Of a stretch of DNA of 64,000 nucleotides, positions 56,700-64,000 are shown one piece after another. Within the stretch, counting starts at the first letter, position 1, and each line of letters opens with the position of its first letter. The notes under the pieces were generated by a model. The model ran no database searches and was not told the DNA's origin. It saw nothing but the letters and a program-made list of their open reading frames with translations. The stretch spans positions 2,926,980 to 2,990,979 of the forward strand of contig NZ_LN851186.1 in the NCBI RefSeq assembly GCF_001243895.1, in the 5' to 3' direction. The stretch is from Bacillus testis (GTDB lineage: Bacteria > Bacillota > Bacilli > Bacillales > DSM-1321). The translations under genes and the position numbers were made by a program.

Positions 56700-56988
56700 A
56701 AAAAACTCCCGCCCCTTGTAAACATGGTTACAAGGGACGAGAGTCATATTCCCGTGGTGCCACCCTAATTTAAAATGCTGATGCATTTCCTTCTGACAGT
56801 TAACGCCTGTTTACGTTCATCCCCTACTAAAAAGCAGCCGCCTTCTTTCAAGGAGAAACCTACGGAGTGTTCATTCACTAAGTTCCGTTGTAGGAAAGCT
56901 TTCAGCCTGAGACTTTCCCTCTCTATACCCGGTATTCTTAATTACTGTTCTCCCTCATTGGTTTTCGATAATATGTAGCCTTATTATT
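56700..56988 (-). promoter_or_regulatory. T-box riboswitch leader of hisS-aspS
   Basis: The T-box AGGGTGGCACCACGGG is at 56766-56751 on the minus strand. The terminator CTCTCGTCCCTTGTAA with its paired arm and T6 ends near 56700. Upstream Stem I parts AGAGAGG and GGCTGAAAG are present, and the candidate specifier region reads TGAACACTCC, which holds overlapping AAC (Asn) and CAC (His) triplets. Confidence 0.93.
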
Positions 56989-56994
56989 TTACTA

Positions 56995-57023
56995 ATGATA
57001 ATTGTCTCTATCGGTATTGTCAA
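56995..57023 (-). promoter_or_regulatory. Sigma-A promoter of hisS-aspS
   Basis: Perfect TTGACA (57023-57018) and TATCAT (57000-56995), 17 bp apart on the minus strand, immediately ahead of the T-box leader. Confidence 0.88.
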
Positions 57024-57102
57024 GGTCTTAGAGGAAATATACTTCATTGCACTAAAGTTTATTTTCCCCTTCGATTCTCTTCAATATCTATTGTATACTG
57101 AT

Positions 57103-57279
57103 TTAAGAGCGCTGGACGCCTCTTTTCAAATTTTTTATGTCGCGGACGTGAAGGCCATATTCATTTGCAAGCTCAACCATATTATTTGTTTGTTCCCGTT
57201 GGATAAAATCATGGAAGTCAATGCCGAAGATTTGATGGTAGCCATCTTGGCTTAGCTGATTTTTTTCGCTGAATTTCAT
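57103..57279 (-). CDS. yrzK: Small YrzK-like protein
   Basis: This 58-residue protein begins MKFSEKNQLSQDGYHQIFGI and continues HDFIQREQTNNMVELANEYG. The second half (MVELANEYGLHVRDIKNLKR) looks like a helix-turn-helix, so a small DNA- or RNA polymerase-binding role is possible but unproven. GGGAGG lies 9 bases before the ATG at 57279. Its place between hisS and yrvJ matches B. subtilis yrzK, and the symbol rests mainly on that. It is divergent from yrvJ. Confidence 0.72.
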   Translation of the reverse strand: MKFSEKNQLSQDGYHQIFGIDFHDFIQREQTNNMVELANEYGLHVRDIKNLKRGVQRS

Positions 57280-57387
57280 TTTAATATTCCTCCCTATTAA
57301 AAAGCACTGTATTTTTATCATTACCCTTTTTCCGCCATTTTTTCATGGAAGATAAAGAAAATTAGACAAGCCTAAAGGAGGAAAAAT

Positions 57388-58680
57388 ATGAAAAAGCTTT
57401 TAGCAGCGTTGCTCATCCTGGCACTGCTGTCGCTGTCCTGGTCCACTGTCCCCGTGTACGCAAAGGAAAAAGTACTGGTAAAGGAAGGCAGCATCAATGC
57501 ACGCAGCGGGCCCGGAACCCATTACGATATCGTCGGAAAAGTCGATGGCGGAGAGGTATACACCGTCCAAAAAAAAGAGAAAGACTGGCTTAAGATTCAA
57601 CTCCCATCCGGCGAAAAAGCATGGATTGCCAGTTGGCTTACTGAAAAAGCAGGCAAACAAGAAAAAGAGGAAGGCCACCAGGCTGCTCCGTATGCCAAAA
57701 TAACCGCTTCCTCGCTGTATATTCATGAAAAACCTTCACTTGCCAGCAAAACAATAGGGACCGTCACTAAAGGAGACACATTCAGCATCCTAAAAAGAGA
57801 GAATCACTGGGTCCAAATCCAGTGGGAAAAGAACCAAAAAGGATGGCTGCCAGGCTGGTTGGTCGAAAGTGTGATGAAGCATACCAGCGCCATACATAAA
57901 AACAGTAAAATAACCGTGAAAGAAGACGGTGTTGCTTTAAGAGAAAAAGCGAACGCCTCTTCCCCCGTCAAAAAGTGGGCTAAAAAAGGCGATACATTCG
58001 ATGTGGTTGGCGTTAAAAAAAATTACTATGAAGTGAAAACCGGATGGGGCAAAACAGCCTTTGTAGCCGGCTGGCTAGTTGAAGCGGATAATAAGGCCGA
58101 TCAAATAAGCCCTCCAGACAGCCTCTACGATTTAACAGGCAAATTAATCCTCATCGATCCAGGGCACGGCGGCAATGACAGCGGAACGATTGGAAAAAAT
58201 GGCACCTTAGAGAAAAATCTAACTTTGTCGACCGCCAAAAGATTAAAGGAAAAACTGGAGAGTTCGGGGGCAAACGTCATTTTGACCAGAAACAATGACG
58301 TATATGTGGCCTTGAGCGAGCGCACAGACCAAGCCTTCGCTGCACAGCCGGACGCTTTCATTTCCATCCATTATGACAGTGCGGAACAAAGCGAGGTCCG
58401 GGGAATAACACCTTATTATTATCATTCCTACCAAAAACAGCTGGCGAAGGCCATCTACCAAAACCTTGAAGAAGAAGGAACACTCACCATTCGGGATGAA
58501 CGGTTTGGCGATTACCATGTACTGCGGCAAAACAGCCAACCGGCTATTTTGCTTGAATTAGGCTACCTCAGTAACCCCGATGAAGAAGACACTGTTACAT
58601 CACCTGCTTTCCAAGGAAAGGCCGTCAATGCCATTTATGAAGGAATCAGCCAATACCTTACTGGCATAAAGTATGAATGA
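57388..58680 (+). CDS. yrvJ: N-acetylmuramoyl-L-alanine amidase with SH3b domains (YrvJ)
   Basis: This is a secreted cell-wall hydrolase that cuts the bond between muramic acid and the peptide stem. Signal peptide (LLAALLILALLSLSWSTVPV then YAKE), three bacterial SH3 domains (GSINARSGPGTHYDIVGKVD; ASSLYIHEKPSLASKTIGTV; DGVALREKANASSPVKKWAK) that bind wall peptides, and an Amidase_3 domain with zinc ligands in LIDPGHGGNDSG, SIHYDSAE and LLELGYLSNPDE. The 430-residue form carries three SH3b units. AAAGGAGG precedes the ATG. Confidence 0.95.
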   Translation: MKKLLAALLILALLSLSWSTVPVYAKEKVLVKEGSINARSGPGTHYDIVGKVDGGEVYTVQKKEKDWLKIQLPSGEKAWIASWLTEKAGKQEKEEGHQAAPYAKITASSLYIHEKPSLASKTIGTVTKGDTFSILKRENHWVQIQWEKNQKGWLPGWLVESVMKHTSAIHKNSKITVKEDGVALREKANASSPVKKWAKKGDTFDVVGVKKNYYEVKTGWGKTAFVAGWLVEADNKADQISPPDSLYDLTGKLILIDPGHGGNDSGTIGKNGTLEKNLTLSTAKRLKEKLESSGANVILTRNNDVYVALSERTDQAFAAQPDAFISIHYDSAEQSEVRGITPYYYHSYQKQLAKAIYQNLEEEGTLTIRDERFGDYHVLRQNSQPAILLELGYLSNPDEEDTVTSPAFQGKAVNAIYEGISQYLTGIKYE

Positions 58681-58701
58681 TACCTTTGTGGTCCTTAACT
58701 T

Positions 58702-58738
58702 GCTTGATCTCCCGCTTGTAGCGCCAAGTTAACGGAAT
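58702..58738 (-). repeat. R3-like intergenic repeat, copy e (inverted)
   Basis: On the minus strand it reads GTTAACTTGGCGCTACAAGC and then GGGAGATCAAG, resembling the TAACTGGCGCT and GGAGATCAAGCGCC parts of copy a in the same order. It lies just after yrvJ. Confidence 0.55.
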
Positions 58739-58740
58739 AA

Positions 58741-58780
58741 AAAGAAGCTGCAACCTCATATAAGTTGCAGCTTCTTTTTA
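58741..58780 (+). terminator. Bidirectional terminator between yrvJ and dtd
   Basis: AAAAGAAGCTGCAAC pairs with GTTGCAGCTTCTTTT; T runs on both strands; it ends at the dtd stop codon. Confidence 0.93.
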
Positions 58781-59215
58781 TTTTTCGAGAATGAGTGTAA
58801 CCGGTCCGTCATTGACAAGAGAAACATCCATCATACTGCCAAAAATACCGGTCTCCACATCCATCCCTTTATCCCTAAGCACTTGATTAAAGTAATCGTA
58901 AAGACGGTTGGCGAACTCAGGCTTCGCCGCAGCCATAAAATTGGGCCTTCTGCCTTTTTGGCAATCACCATATAACGTGAATTGCGAGACGGATAGGATA
59001 CTTCCGCCCACATCAAGGAGGGAGCGGTTCATTTTCCCTTCCGCATCTTCAAAGATACGTAAGTTCAGCACCTTGTCCGCTAAATAGTCAGCTGCTTCCT
59101 CTGTATCTTCATGGGTGACCCCTACCAAAAGCACCAACCCTTTTTCGATGCTGCCGACGATTTTGCCATCGACCGTCACATTGGCTTGTTTAGCCCGTTG
59201 TAAAACTATGCGCAT
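58778..59215 (-). CDS. dtd: D-aminoacyl-tRNA deacylase (Dtd, YrvI)
   Basis: Dtd hydrolyses D-amino acids and glycine wrongly attached to tRNA. The active-site motif [20 protein letters not shown] (SQxT) and the C-terminal [10 protein letters not shown] (GP motif) are intact. It starts [20 protein letters not shown]. The 145-residue length is standard. It follows relA by 11 bp with AAAGGAGAG before the ATG, as in many Firmicutes. Confidence 0.97.
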   Translation of the reverse strand: MRIVLQRAKQANVTVDGKIVGSIEKGLVLLVGVTHEDTEEAADYLADKVLNLRIFEDAEGKMNRSLLDVGGSILSVSQFTLYGDCQKGRRPNFMAAAKPEFANRLYDYFNQVLRDKGMDVETGIFGSMMDVSLVNDGPVTLILEK

Positions 59216-59226
59216 GATTCTCTCCT

Positions 59227-61419
59227 TTAGTTCATGATTCTTCTTACAGAATAAACATCAGGTATTTGCTTGATCCGATCGACCACTTTTTGTAAATGGC
59301 TGACATTGTGGATGGCAATCGACATATGGATGAGAGCCACTTTGTTGCGGTCTGTCTTCCCGGAAACAGCAGTAATGTCCGTCTTTGTCTCATTGACAAC
59401 CTGCAAGACCTCATTCAGGAGACCACGGCGGTCGAATCCGCTGATTTCAATATCAACATTGTATTCTTTGCTTTCATTGTAGCCCGTTTCCCATTCGACC
59501 GGAATAAGCCGAGCATCTTCTTCGGCGATATTCGGGCAATCCCGGCGATGGACGGATACCCCGCGCCCTTTTGTAATGAAACCGACAATATCATCGCCAG
59601 GGACAGGATTGCAGCATCTAGACAGACGGATCAACAGATTATCCGCTCCCACTACCCGCACGCCTGATTCACGCTTGCGCGAAGATGACACGGACTTCAC
59701 TTCTGATGTTGCTTCTGAAATTTTATTAAGCTGTTCTTCCTGTTCCTTCTGCTTGCGCCACTTGTCCGTTAATCGATTGGCGATCTGCAGGGCAGTGATG
59801 CCGTTATAACCAACTGCAGCAAACATATCATCCAGGTTAGTAAAATTGAATTTCTCGGCAACACGCTTCACATTTTCGTTCGTCAGCACTTCTTTAAGGT
59901 CAAAGTCCATGCTCTTGATTTCTTTTTCAACCAATTCGCGGCCTTTTTCCACGTTTTCTTCGCGGCGCTGCTTCTTGAAGAATTGGCGTATTTTGCTCTT
60001 CGCCTGGGACGTTTGCGTGATTTTCAACCAATCTCTGCTTGGTCCATATGAATGCTTCGAAGTCAATATTTCCACTATGTCGCCAGTTTTCAATTTATAA
60101 TCCAAAGGCACCATTTTACCATTTACTTTTGCACCAATCGTCTTATTGCCTATCTCCGAGTGGATGCGGTAAGCAAAGTCGATCGGAATCGAACCCGACG
60201 GCAATTCGATGACGTCGCCCTTTGGCGTAAAGATAAACACCATGTCGGAAAACAGGTCGATTTTAAGAGATTCCATAAACTCTTCCGCATTCGTAGCTTC
60301 ATCCTGGAATTGCAGGATTTCACGGAACCAGCTGAGTTTTTCTTCAAGAGGAACCGACTTATCGACTTCTTTGCCTTCTTTATATGCCCAGTGAGCGGCA
60401 ATCCCGTATTCAGCGATCCGGTGCATTTCAAACGTACGGATCTGCACCTCGAGCGGGTCTCCCTTTGGACCGATTACAGTCGTATGGAGCGATTGATACA
60501 TATTCGGCTTCGGCATGGCAATATAATCTTTGAATCGCCCAGGCATCGGCTTCCAGCATGTATGGATAATGCCGAGGACAGCGTAACAATCTTTAATGCT
60601 ATTCACCTGAATGCGGACTGCAAGCAAGTCATATATTTCACTGAATTGCTTGTTTTGCAGCGCCATTTTACGATAAATGCTGTAAATATGTTTAGGGCGT
60701 CCTGATATTTCAGCTTTTATCTGGACTTCATCGAGCTGTTTGCGTACTTCCTCGACTACATCCTGCAGATAATCCTCACGCTCATTTCGCTTTTTCTTCA
60801 TTAAATTGACAATTCGATAATATTGCTGAGGATTCAAGTAACGGAGTGCAATATCTTCAAGCTCCCATTTGATTGTCGAAATACCTAATCGATGGGCTAA
60901 TGGAGCAAATATCTCCAGCGTTTCGTTCGCAATTCTGCGTTGCTTCTCTGATGGCAAATGCTTAAGTGTGCGCATATTGTGCAGACGGTCAGCCAGCTTT
61001 ATCAAAATAACGCGGATATCCTGTGCCATAGCTACGAACATCTTCCGATGGTTTTCCGCTTGCTGTTCTTCGTGTGATTTGTATTTGATTTTTCCAAGCT
61101 TCGTAACACCATCCACTAGCATAGCCACTTCCGGCGTAAAAGCCTCTTCAAGGTCTTGAAGCGTCACATCAGTGTCTTCAACGACATCATGAAGAAACCC
61201 TGAAGCAACCGTCGCTGCATCAAGCTCAAGGTCAGCAAGAATCCCGGCTACCTGGATTGGATGGATAATATAAGGCTCCCCAGACTTTCTGAATTGGTCT
61301 TTATGAGCCTCTTCCGCATAATGAAAGGCTTTTTCCACCATTGCAACCTCTTCCGGCTGCAAATAGCGCTGTGTTCGTTCTATCACTTGTTTTGAAGTAA
61401 GTATTTGTTCGTTTGCCAT
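59227..61419 (-). CDS. relA: Bifunctional (p)ppGpp synthetase/hydrolase RelA (Rel)
   Basis: Rel makes and degrades the stringent-response alarmone. Order: HD hydrolase domain (residues about 30-180, with [13 protein letters not shown]), synthetase domain ([14 protein letters not shown] and [13 protein letters not shown]), TGS ([20 protein letters not shown]), zinc-finger region ([16 protein letters not shown]), and ACT domain at the end ([20 protein letters not shown]). Both activities look intact over 730 residues. AAGGTGGTTTC precedes the ATG. Upstream, an IS110 element separates it from apt. Confidence 0.98.
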   Translation of the reverse strand: MANEQILTSKQVIERTQRYLQPEEVAMVEKAFHYAEEAHKDQFRKSGEPYIIHPIQVAGILADLELDAATVASGFLHDVVEDTDVTLQDLEEAFTPEVAMLVDGVTKLGKIKYKSHEEQQAENHRKMFVAMAQDIRVILIKLADRLHNMRTLKHLPSEKQRRIANETLEIFAPLAHRLGISTIKWELEDIALRYLNPQQYYRIVNLMKKKRNEREDYLQDVVEEVRKQLDEVQIKAEISGRPKHIYSIYRKMALQNKQFSEIYDLLAVRIQVNSIKDCYAVLGIIHTCWKPMPGRFKDYIAMPKPNMYQSLHTTVIGPKGDPLEVQIRTFEMHRIAEYGIAAHWAYKEGKEVDKSVPLEEKLSWFREILQFQDEATNAEEFMESLKIDLFSDMVFIFTPKGDVIELPSGSIPIDFAYRIHSEIGNKTIGAKVNGKMVPLDYKLKTGDIVEILTSKHSYGPSRDWLKITQTSQAKSKIRQFFKKQRREENVEKGRELVEKEIKSMDFDLKEVLTNENVKRVAEKFNFTNLDDMFAAVGYNGITALQIANRLTDKWRKQKEQEEQLNKISEATSEVKSVSSSRKRESGVRVVGADNLLIRLSRCCNPVPGDDIVGFITKGRGVSVHRRDCPNIAEEDARLIPVEWETGYNESKEYNVDIEISGFDRRGLLNEVLQVVNETKTDITAVSGKTDRNKVALIHMSIAIHNVSHLQKVVDRIKQIPDVYSVRRIMN

Positions 61420-61655
61420 GAAACCACCTTAGTTATAGAGTAGAAAAAATCTCGGCCAAACTCCGAAAGAAGATACTGTCTCAGGATTTTTCCGAACCGA
61501 TTATTAATTAAAAAAAACAATAAGTTTATAAGACCAACTATATATGAATGTATTGTTTCTATTATCGAAAAAAAAGTCCAGAAAGTAAAGTGGTTAATCC
61601 TTCTTTTTACGGTTCTCGCACCTATTATAATAGTGTATCAAAATATTCAATAAAA
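61420..61655. other. relA upstream region
   Basis: An AT-rich region between relA and the R1 repeat, where the relA promoter should lie since apt ends in its own terminator. I could not single out one -35/-10 pair. No ORF was seen. Confidence 0.5.
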
Positions 61656-61718
61656 TCAAGAAAAGCGGAAGACCTCCGTTTAGCTCCGTACAAACTGGAG
61701 TGTTTCTCTCAAGATAAA
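61656..61718 (+). repeat. R1 intergenic repeat, copy B, cut by the IS110 element
   Basis: TCAAGAAAAGCGGAAGACCT, then CCGTTTAGCTCCGTACAAAC, nearly identical to R1 in copy A. It ends CTCAAGATAAA, where the IS110 element starts; its expected continuation (GGAAACACGG) resumes at 63314. Confidence 0.85.
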
Positions 61719-61730
61719 CATACTAAGATT

Positions 61731-61770
61731 AGTAGTACGAACTAATGCATTGGTTCGTACTACTATTTTT
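61731..61770 (+). terminator. Perfect hairpin at the IS110 left end
   Basis: AGTAGTACGAAC - 10 nt - GTTCGTACTACT, a perfect 12-bp stem, followed by ATTTTTT. No plus-strand gene precedes it. It may insulate the element from outside transcription or be the first stem of the element's non-coding RNA. Confidence 0.7.
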
Positions 61771-61962
61771 TATATAGTAAAGAGGAAGAAACGGCCGCGT
61801 GTTTCCGAGGATCTTGAATCCGTAAAATAAACTGGCCTTCTTCACTTACCTTATTTGAATCAGTTTTTAGTATGTTGGATCCTTTGAGATCGTGTAAAAG
61901 AAATGGGAATCGATAAGAGTAAGATGGAGACTTCAATTTCATTTATTTCAGGAGGAATCAGA

Positions 61963-63174
61963 ATGAAACACGTCATCGCTTTCGATGTCAGTATGGGGAA
62001 AAGTTATATGGTGATTTACAATAGCGCACAAAAATGTGAGTACGAAGGGGATATCCTTCATACACGCCCATCATTCAACTGGCTGAAGGATAAAGTGGAG
62101 GAAATCATTCAAGTAGATGGCGAACAGTCTTCCATTGTCTTCGAATCCACGGGAGTCTATTCCCGTCCTTTAGAACGTTTTTTCAGAGAAAGTTCCTTGC
62201 CTTATTGCCTTCTTAATCCACTAGAAGCAAAAAAACAATGTGATTCCTTACGAATCCATAAAACTGATCGTAGCGATGCCCATCGCTTGGCATTAACCCA
62301 CTTCAAAGAGAACCGGCGAGTAGAAACGCCGAGTGATGATGTCCACCAACAATTGAAATCTTTATCTCGCTTATATGACGAGCTAGACAAAGAATTATCC
62401 ATGACCCGGAATCGTTTACATAAAGTCCTACAACTTACCTTTCCAGAGTTAGATACGCTCTTCTCATCTAAATCTGAGTTGTTCCTACAAATCGTTCAAT
62501 TGTTTCCACATCCAGATTTGGTCCTGGCCCATTCTAAAACGGTGATTAAAAACAAGATCATCCATCGCACCCGAAAGCGCCTATCCAAACTCCAAGCCGA
62601 ACAGAAAGCCATTGAACTCCTGGAAGCAGCCCGAAACTCCTATCCTGCCGTCCACTCTATGGATGTGGTCTGTGATCAAGTTCGGCTCTATGCCCAGCGC
62701 TATCTTGATATCAATGAACAAAAAGAGGACTGCATTACAAAGATGATGGTATTCGCACAAGAATTAGAAGAATATCCTATCCTATTAAGTATTCCTGGAA
62801 TCGGCCCTAACACAGCTGTTCGCTTAATCGCCGAAATTGGCAATATCCACCGGTTTACTACCCATAAGCAACTGAATGCTTATGCAGGGATTGATATACG
62901 CCGATTTCAGTCTGGCAAGACCTTTTACAGGGACAAAATTAATAAACGAGGGAATAAACACTTACGAAAACTGTTGTATCTGATCATCCAAAACATGATT
63001 AAACAAAGAAGGTTTGGCCATAACCATATTGTTAATTACTATGACAAATTAAAAATGCAACCCTATAACAAATGCCATAAGGTTGCATCCATCGCATGTG
63101 TAAATAAGCTGTTGAAGAATATCTTCTTTCTTATTACACACCATGTCACCTATGACTTCCGGTTAGCCGCCTGA
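61963..63174 (+). CDS. IS110-family DEDD transposase/recombinase
   Basis: This enzyme moves the element using a RuvC-like DEDD domain plus a C-terminal domain with a catalytic Ser, guided in the family by an element-encoded bridge RNA. The DEDD residues lie in AFDVSMGK (Asp), VFESTGVY (Glu) and TDRSDAHRLA (two Asp). The C-terminal Transposase_20 domain has SIPGIGPNTAVRLIAEIGN, then FQSGKTFYRDKINKRGNKHL, with the Ser of QSG as the likely catalytic residue. The ATG at 61963 follows AGGAGG; an ATG 60 bases upstream lacks a site. The 403 residues look complete. Confidence 0.95.
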   Translation: MKHVIAFDVSMGKSYMVIYNSAQKCEYEGDILHTRPSFNWLKDKVEEIIQVDGEQSSIVFESTGVYSRPLERFFRESSLPYCLLNPLEAKKQCDSLRIHKTDRSDAHRLALTHFKENRRVETPSDDVHQQLKSLSRLYDELDKELSMTRNRLHKVLQLTFPELDTLFSSKSELFLQIVQLFPHPDLVLAHSKTVIKNKIIHRTRKRLSKLQAEQKAIELLEAARNSYPAVHSMDVVCDQVRLYAQRYLDINEQKEDCITKMMVFAQELEEYPILLSIPGIGPNTAVRLIAEIGNIHRFTTHKQLNAYAGIDIRRFQSGKTFYRDKINKRGNKHLRKLLYLIIQNMIKQRRFGHNHIVNYYDKLKMQPYNKCHKVASIACVNKLLKNIFFLITHHVTYDFRLAA

Positions 63175-63313
63175 TGCATAGGTGACATCCTTATCATACC
63201 ATAGCCCCCCTAACAAAAAAATGAAATCCAATCGTTAGGTCTATTTGGTATGCCCTATTCCCCTCATTTTTTACTAATAATTTTCATTAATATGCTTGAC
63301 TAATCGTAAGAAA

Positions 63314-63460
63314 GGAAACACGGCGAAGTTATAAGCCGATGTTGACTTATCGATGAGAGAAACGCGAAGTTTGCTAGGAGCTGGAGGTCTGCAGCTGGAT
63401 CAAGAAAAGCGGAGGCGGTCGTTTAGCACCGTAGGAACTGGAGCCCTTTCTCTTTGAGAT
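63314..63460 (+). repeat. R2-R1 intergenic repeat, copy C
   Basis: R2 reads GGAAACACGGCGAAG, GATGTTGACTTATCG and GCTAGGAGCTGGAGG; R1 follows as TCAAGAAAAGCGGAGGCGGT with CGTTTAGCACCGTAGGAACT. With R1 copy B to the left of the IS, the original order was R1-R2-R1, a partial tandem array. Confidence 0.85.
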
Positions 63461-63504
63461 ACTGGTTCAAGAAATGCAAGGGCATCCGGTTAGCGACAAG
63501 CCTG

Positions 63505-63541
63505 CCTATAAAAGAAAGCCCTGTCTTAAAGACAAGGCTTT
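63505..63541 (-). terminator. Terminator of apt
   Basis: AAAGCCTTGTC-TTTA-(A)GACAGGGCTTT followed by CTTTTAT on the minus strand, 9 bp past the apt stop. It implies that apt transcription ends before the IS and relA. Confidence 0.85.
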
Positions 63542-63549
63542 CGTTCGGA

Positions 63550-64000
63550 TCAATACTCCATTAAAGTCAGCACATCATAGCCGTCCAACTTCTTGCGGCC
63601 GTCCAAGTAAGAAAGTTCAATCAAGAACGCAATCCCCGCAACGATTCCGCCCAACTCTTCAACTAGTTGGATTGTTGCTTCGATTGTTCCGCCTGTTGCA
63701 AGCAAATCGTCTGTAATAAGGACGCGCTGTCCAGGTTTGATAGCATCTTTATGAATAGTCAATACATCTTTTCCATATTCAAGGCCGTATTGCACCTTAA
63801 TTGTTTCACGAGGAAGTTTACCTTCTTTGCGGACCGGCGCAAAACCGACTCCCAATGAATATGCCACCGGGCAACCAATAATAAAACCACGGGCTTCTGG
63901 ACCGACTACCAGGTCAATTTTTTGTTTTTTCGCGTATTCGACAATTTGGTCAGTCGCGTAGTGATACGCTTCCCCATTGTCCATAAGCGTAGTGATATCT
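63550..64000 (-). CDS. apt: Adenine phosphoribosyltransferase, N-terminus cut by window edge
   Basis: Apt makes AMP from adenine and PRPP in purine salvage. The visible 150 residues start [15 protein letters not shown], and the open frame continues past the window end, so the true start is outside. The PRPP-binding motif is [20 protein letters not shown], and [20 protein letters not shown] is a family signature. The C-terminus ends [11 protein letters not shown]. In Bacillus apt precedes relA; here an IS110 element and repeats lie between them. Confidence 0.97.
   Translation of the reverse strand, partial: DITTLMDNGEAYHYATDQIVEYAKKQKIDLVVGPEARGFIIGCPVAYSLGVGFAPVRKEGKLPRETIKVQYGLEYGKDVLTIHKDAIKPGQRVLITDDLLATGGTIEATIQLVEELGGIVAGIAFLIELSYLDGRKKLDGYDVLTLMEY

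Larger units (their letters stand above)
61719..63313 (+). mobile_element. IS110-family insertion sequence
   Basis: The element spans about 1,595 bp. Its ends are deduced from the intergenic repeat it splits: in copy A (minus strand) R1 runs into R2 as ATAAAGGAAACACGG, while here R1 stops at ATAAA (61718) and R2 resumes at GGAAACACGG (63314). The ends are uncertain by a few bases because AAA is present on both sides. No terminal inverted repeats or long target duplication were seen, as expected for IS110. The left non-coding end is 244 bp and the right 139 bp. The transposase is intact. Confidence 0.85.
63175..63549. other. Right end of IS110, R2-R1 repeat and apt terminator
   Basis: This 375-bp gap holds the 139-bp IS right end (63175-63313), repeat R2 (63314-63399), a second R1 (63400-63460), a further degenerate R1-like piece (about 63470-63500) and the apt terminator. 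No coding signal was seen. Confidence 0.75.

Noticed and set aside
61719..63313. IS110 as a polar insertion in an apt-relA operon
   Set aside because: A good terminator follows apt at 63505-63541, before the element, so apt and relA were probably already separate units and relA should have its own promoter.
63300..63460. Possible promoter or phage attachment site in GTTGACTTATCG
   Set aside because: The same sequence is part of repeat R2 in both copies, so its conservation is explained by the repeat. No -10 element follows at the right distance.

Overview
The window is chromosomal DNA from an endospore-forming Bacillaceae bacterium (Firmicutes, moderate G+C). Spore genes (gpr, sda, sigK, pbpI, yrzI and other small Bacillus proteins), strong AGGAGG-type ribosome sites, T-box leaders and a gene order close to the Bacillus subtilis dnaK-to-apt segment all point this way. 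Genus or species cannot be fixed from the sequence. The organism is not B. subtilis itself: psd-pssA lies beside sda, sigK is uninterrupted, spoIIP is missing from its usual place, and an SLH-anchored hydrolase sits between cymR and rarA.

Layout. 1-5.1 kb: heat-shock operon (hrcA-grpE-dnaK start) behind a promoter and CIRCE operator, then lepA and hemW. 5.4-9.2 kb: yqxA, gpr, rpsT, holA, yqzM. 9.5-14 kb: late competence genes comEA-comEB-comEC with divergent comER. 14.5-19.6 kb: a tightly overlapping operon yqeG-yqeH-aroE-yhbY-nadD-yqeK-rsfS-yqeM (ribosome assembly, NAD, shikimate). 19.7-24.6 kb: a DnaA-box cluster upstream of sda, divergent psd/pssA, pepF and an intact sigK. 24.6-28.8 kb: the least conserved stretch, with a frameshifted HAD hydrolase, a cluster of very small ORFs including yrzI, then yrhC, mtnN, yrzA and yrrS.

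28.9-43 kb: pbpI, greA, udk, the tRNA U34 hydroxylation/methylation genes yrrMNO, mltG, yrzB-ruvX-ireB, alaS with an Ala T-box, yrrI and small yrz genes. 43-49 kb: recD2, yrrB, the tRNA 2-thiolation pair yrvO-mnmA, and cymR. 49.4-50.7 kb: an accessory secreted SGNH hydrolase with S-layer homology domains. 51-61.4 kb: rarA, tcdA, 6S RNA, hisS-aspS with a T-box, yrzK, the cell-wall amidase yrvJ, dtd and relA. 61.7-63.3 kb: an intact IS110-family element inserted into an intergenic repeat between relA and apt.

Most of the window is conserved housekeeping DNA. The parts worth a second look are: the IS110 element, whose ends can be inferred because it splits a repeat and whose 244-nt left non-coding end is the expected place for a bridge RNA; two families of intergenic repeats (R1/R2 and R3); a 30-codon ORF with its own consensus promoter, ribosome site and terminator; a hairpin that buries the ribosome site of pbpI; and the absence of spoIIP between gpr and yqxA. 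No CRISPR array, prophage, tRNA or rRNA gene was seen.
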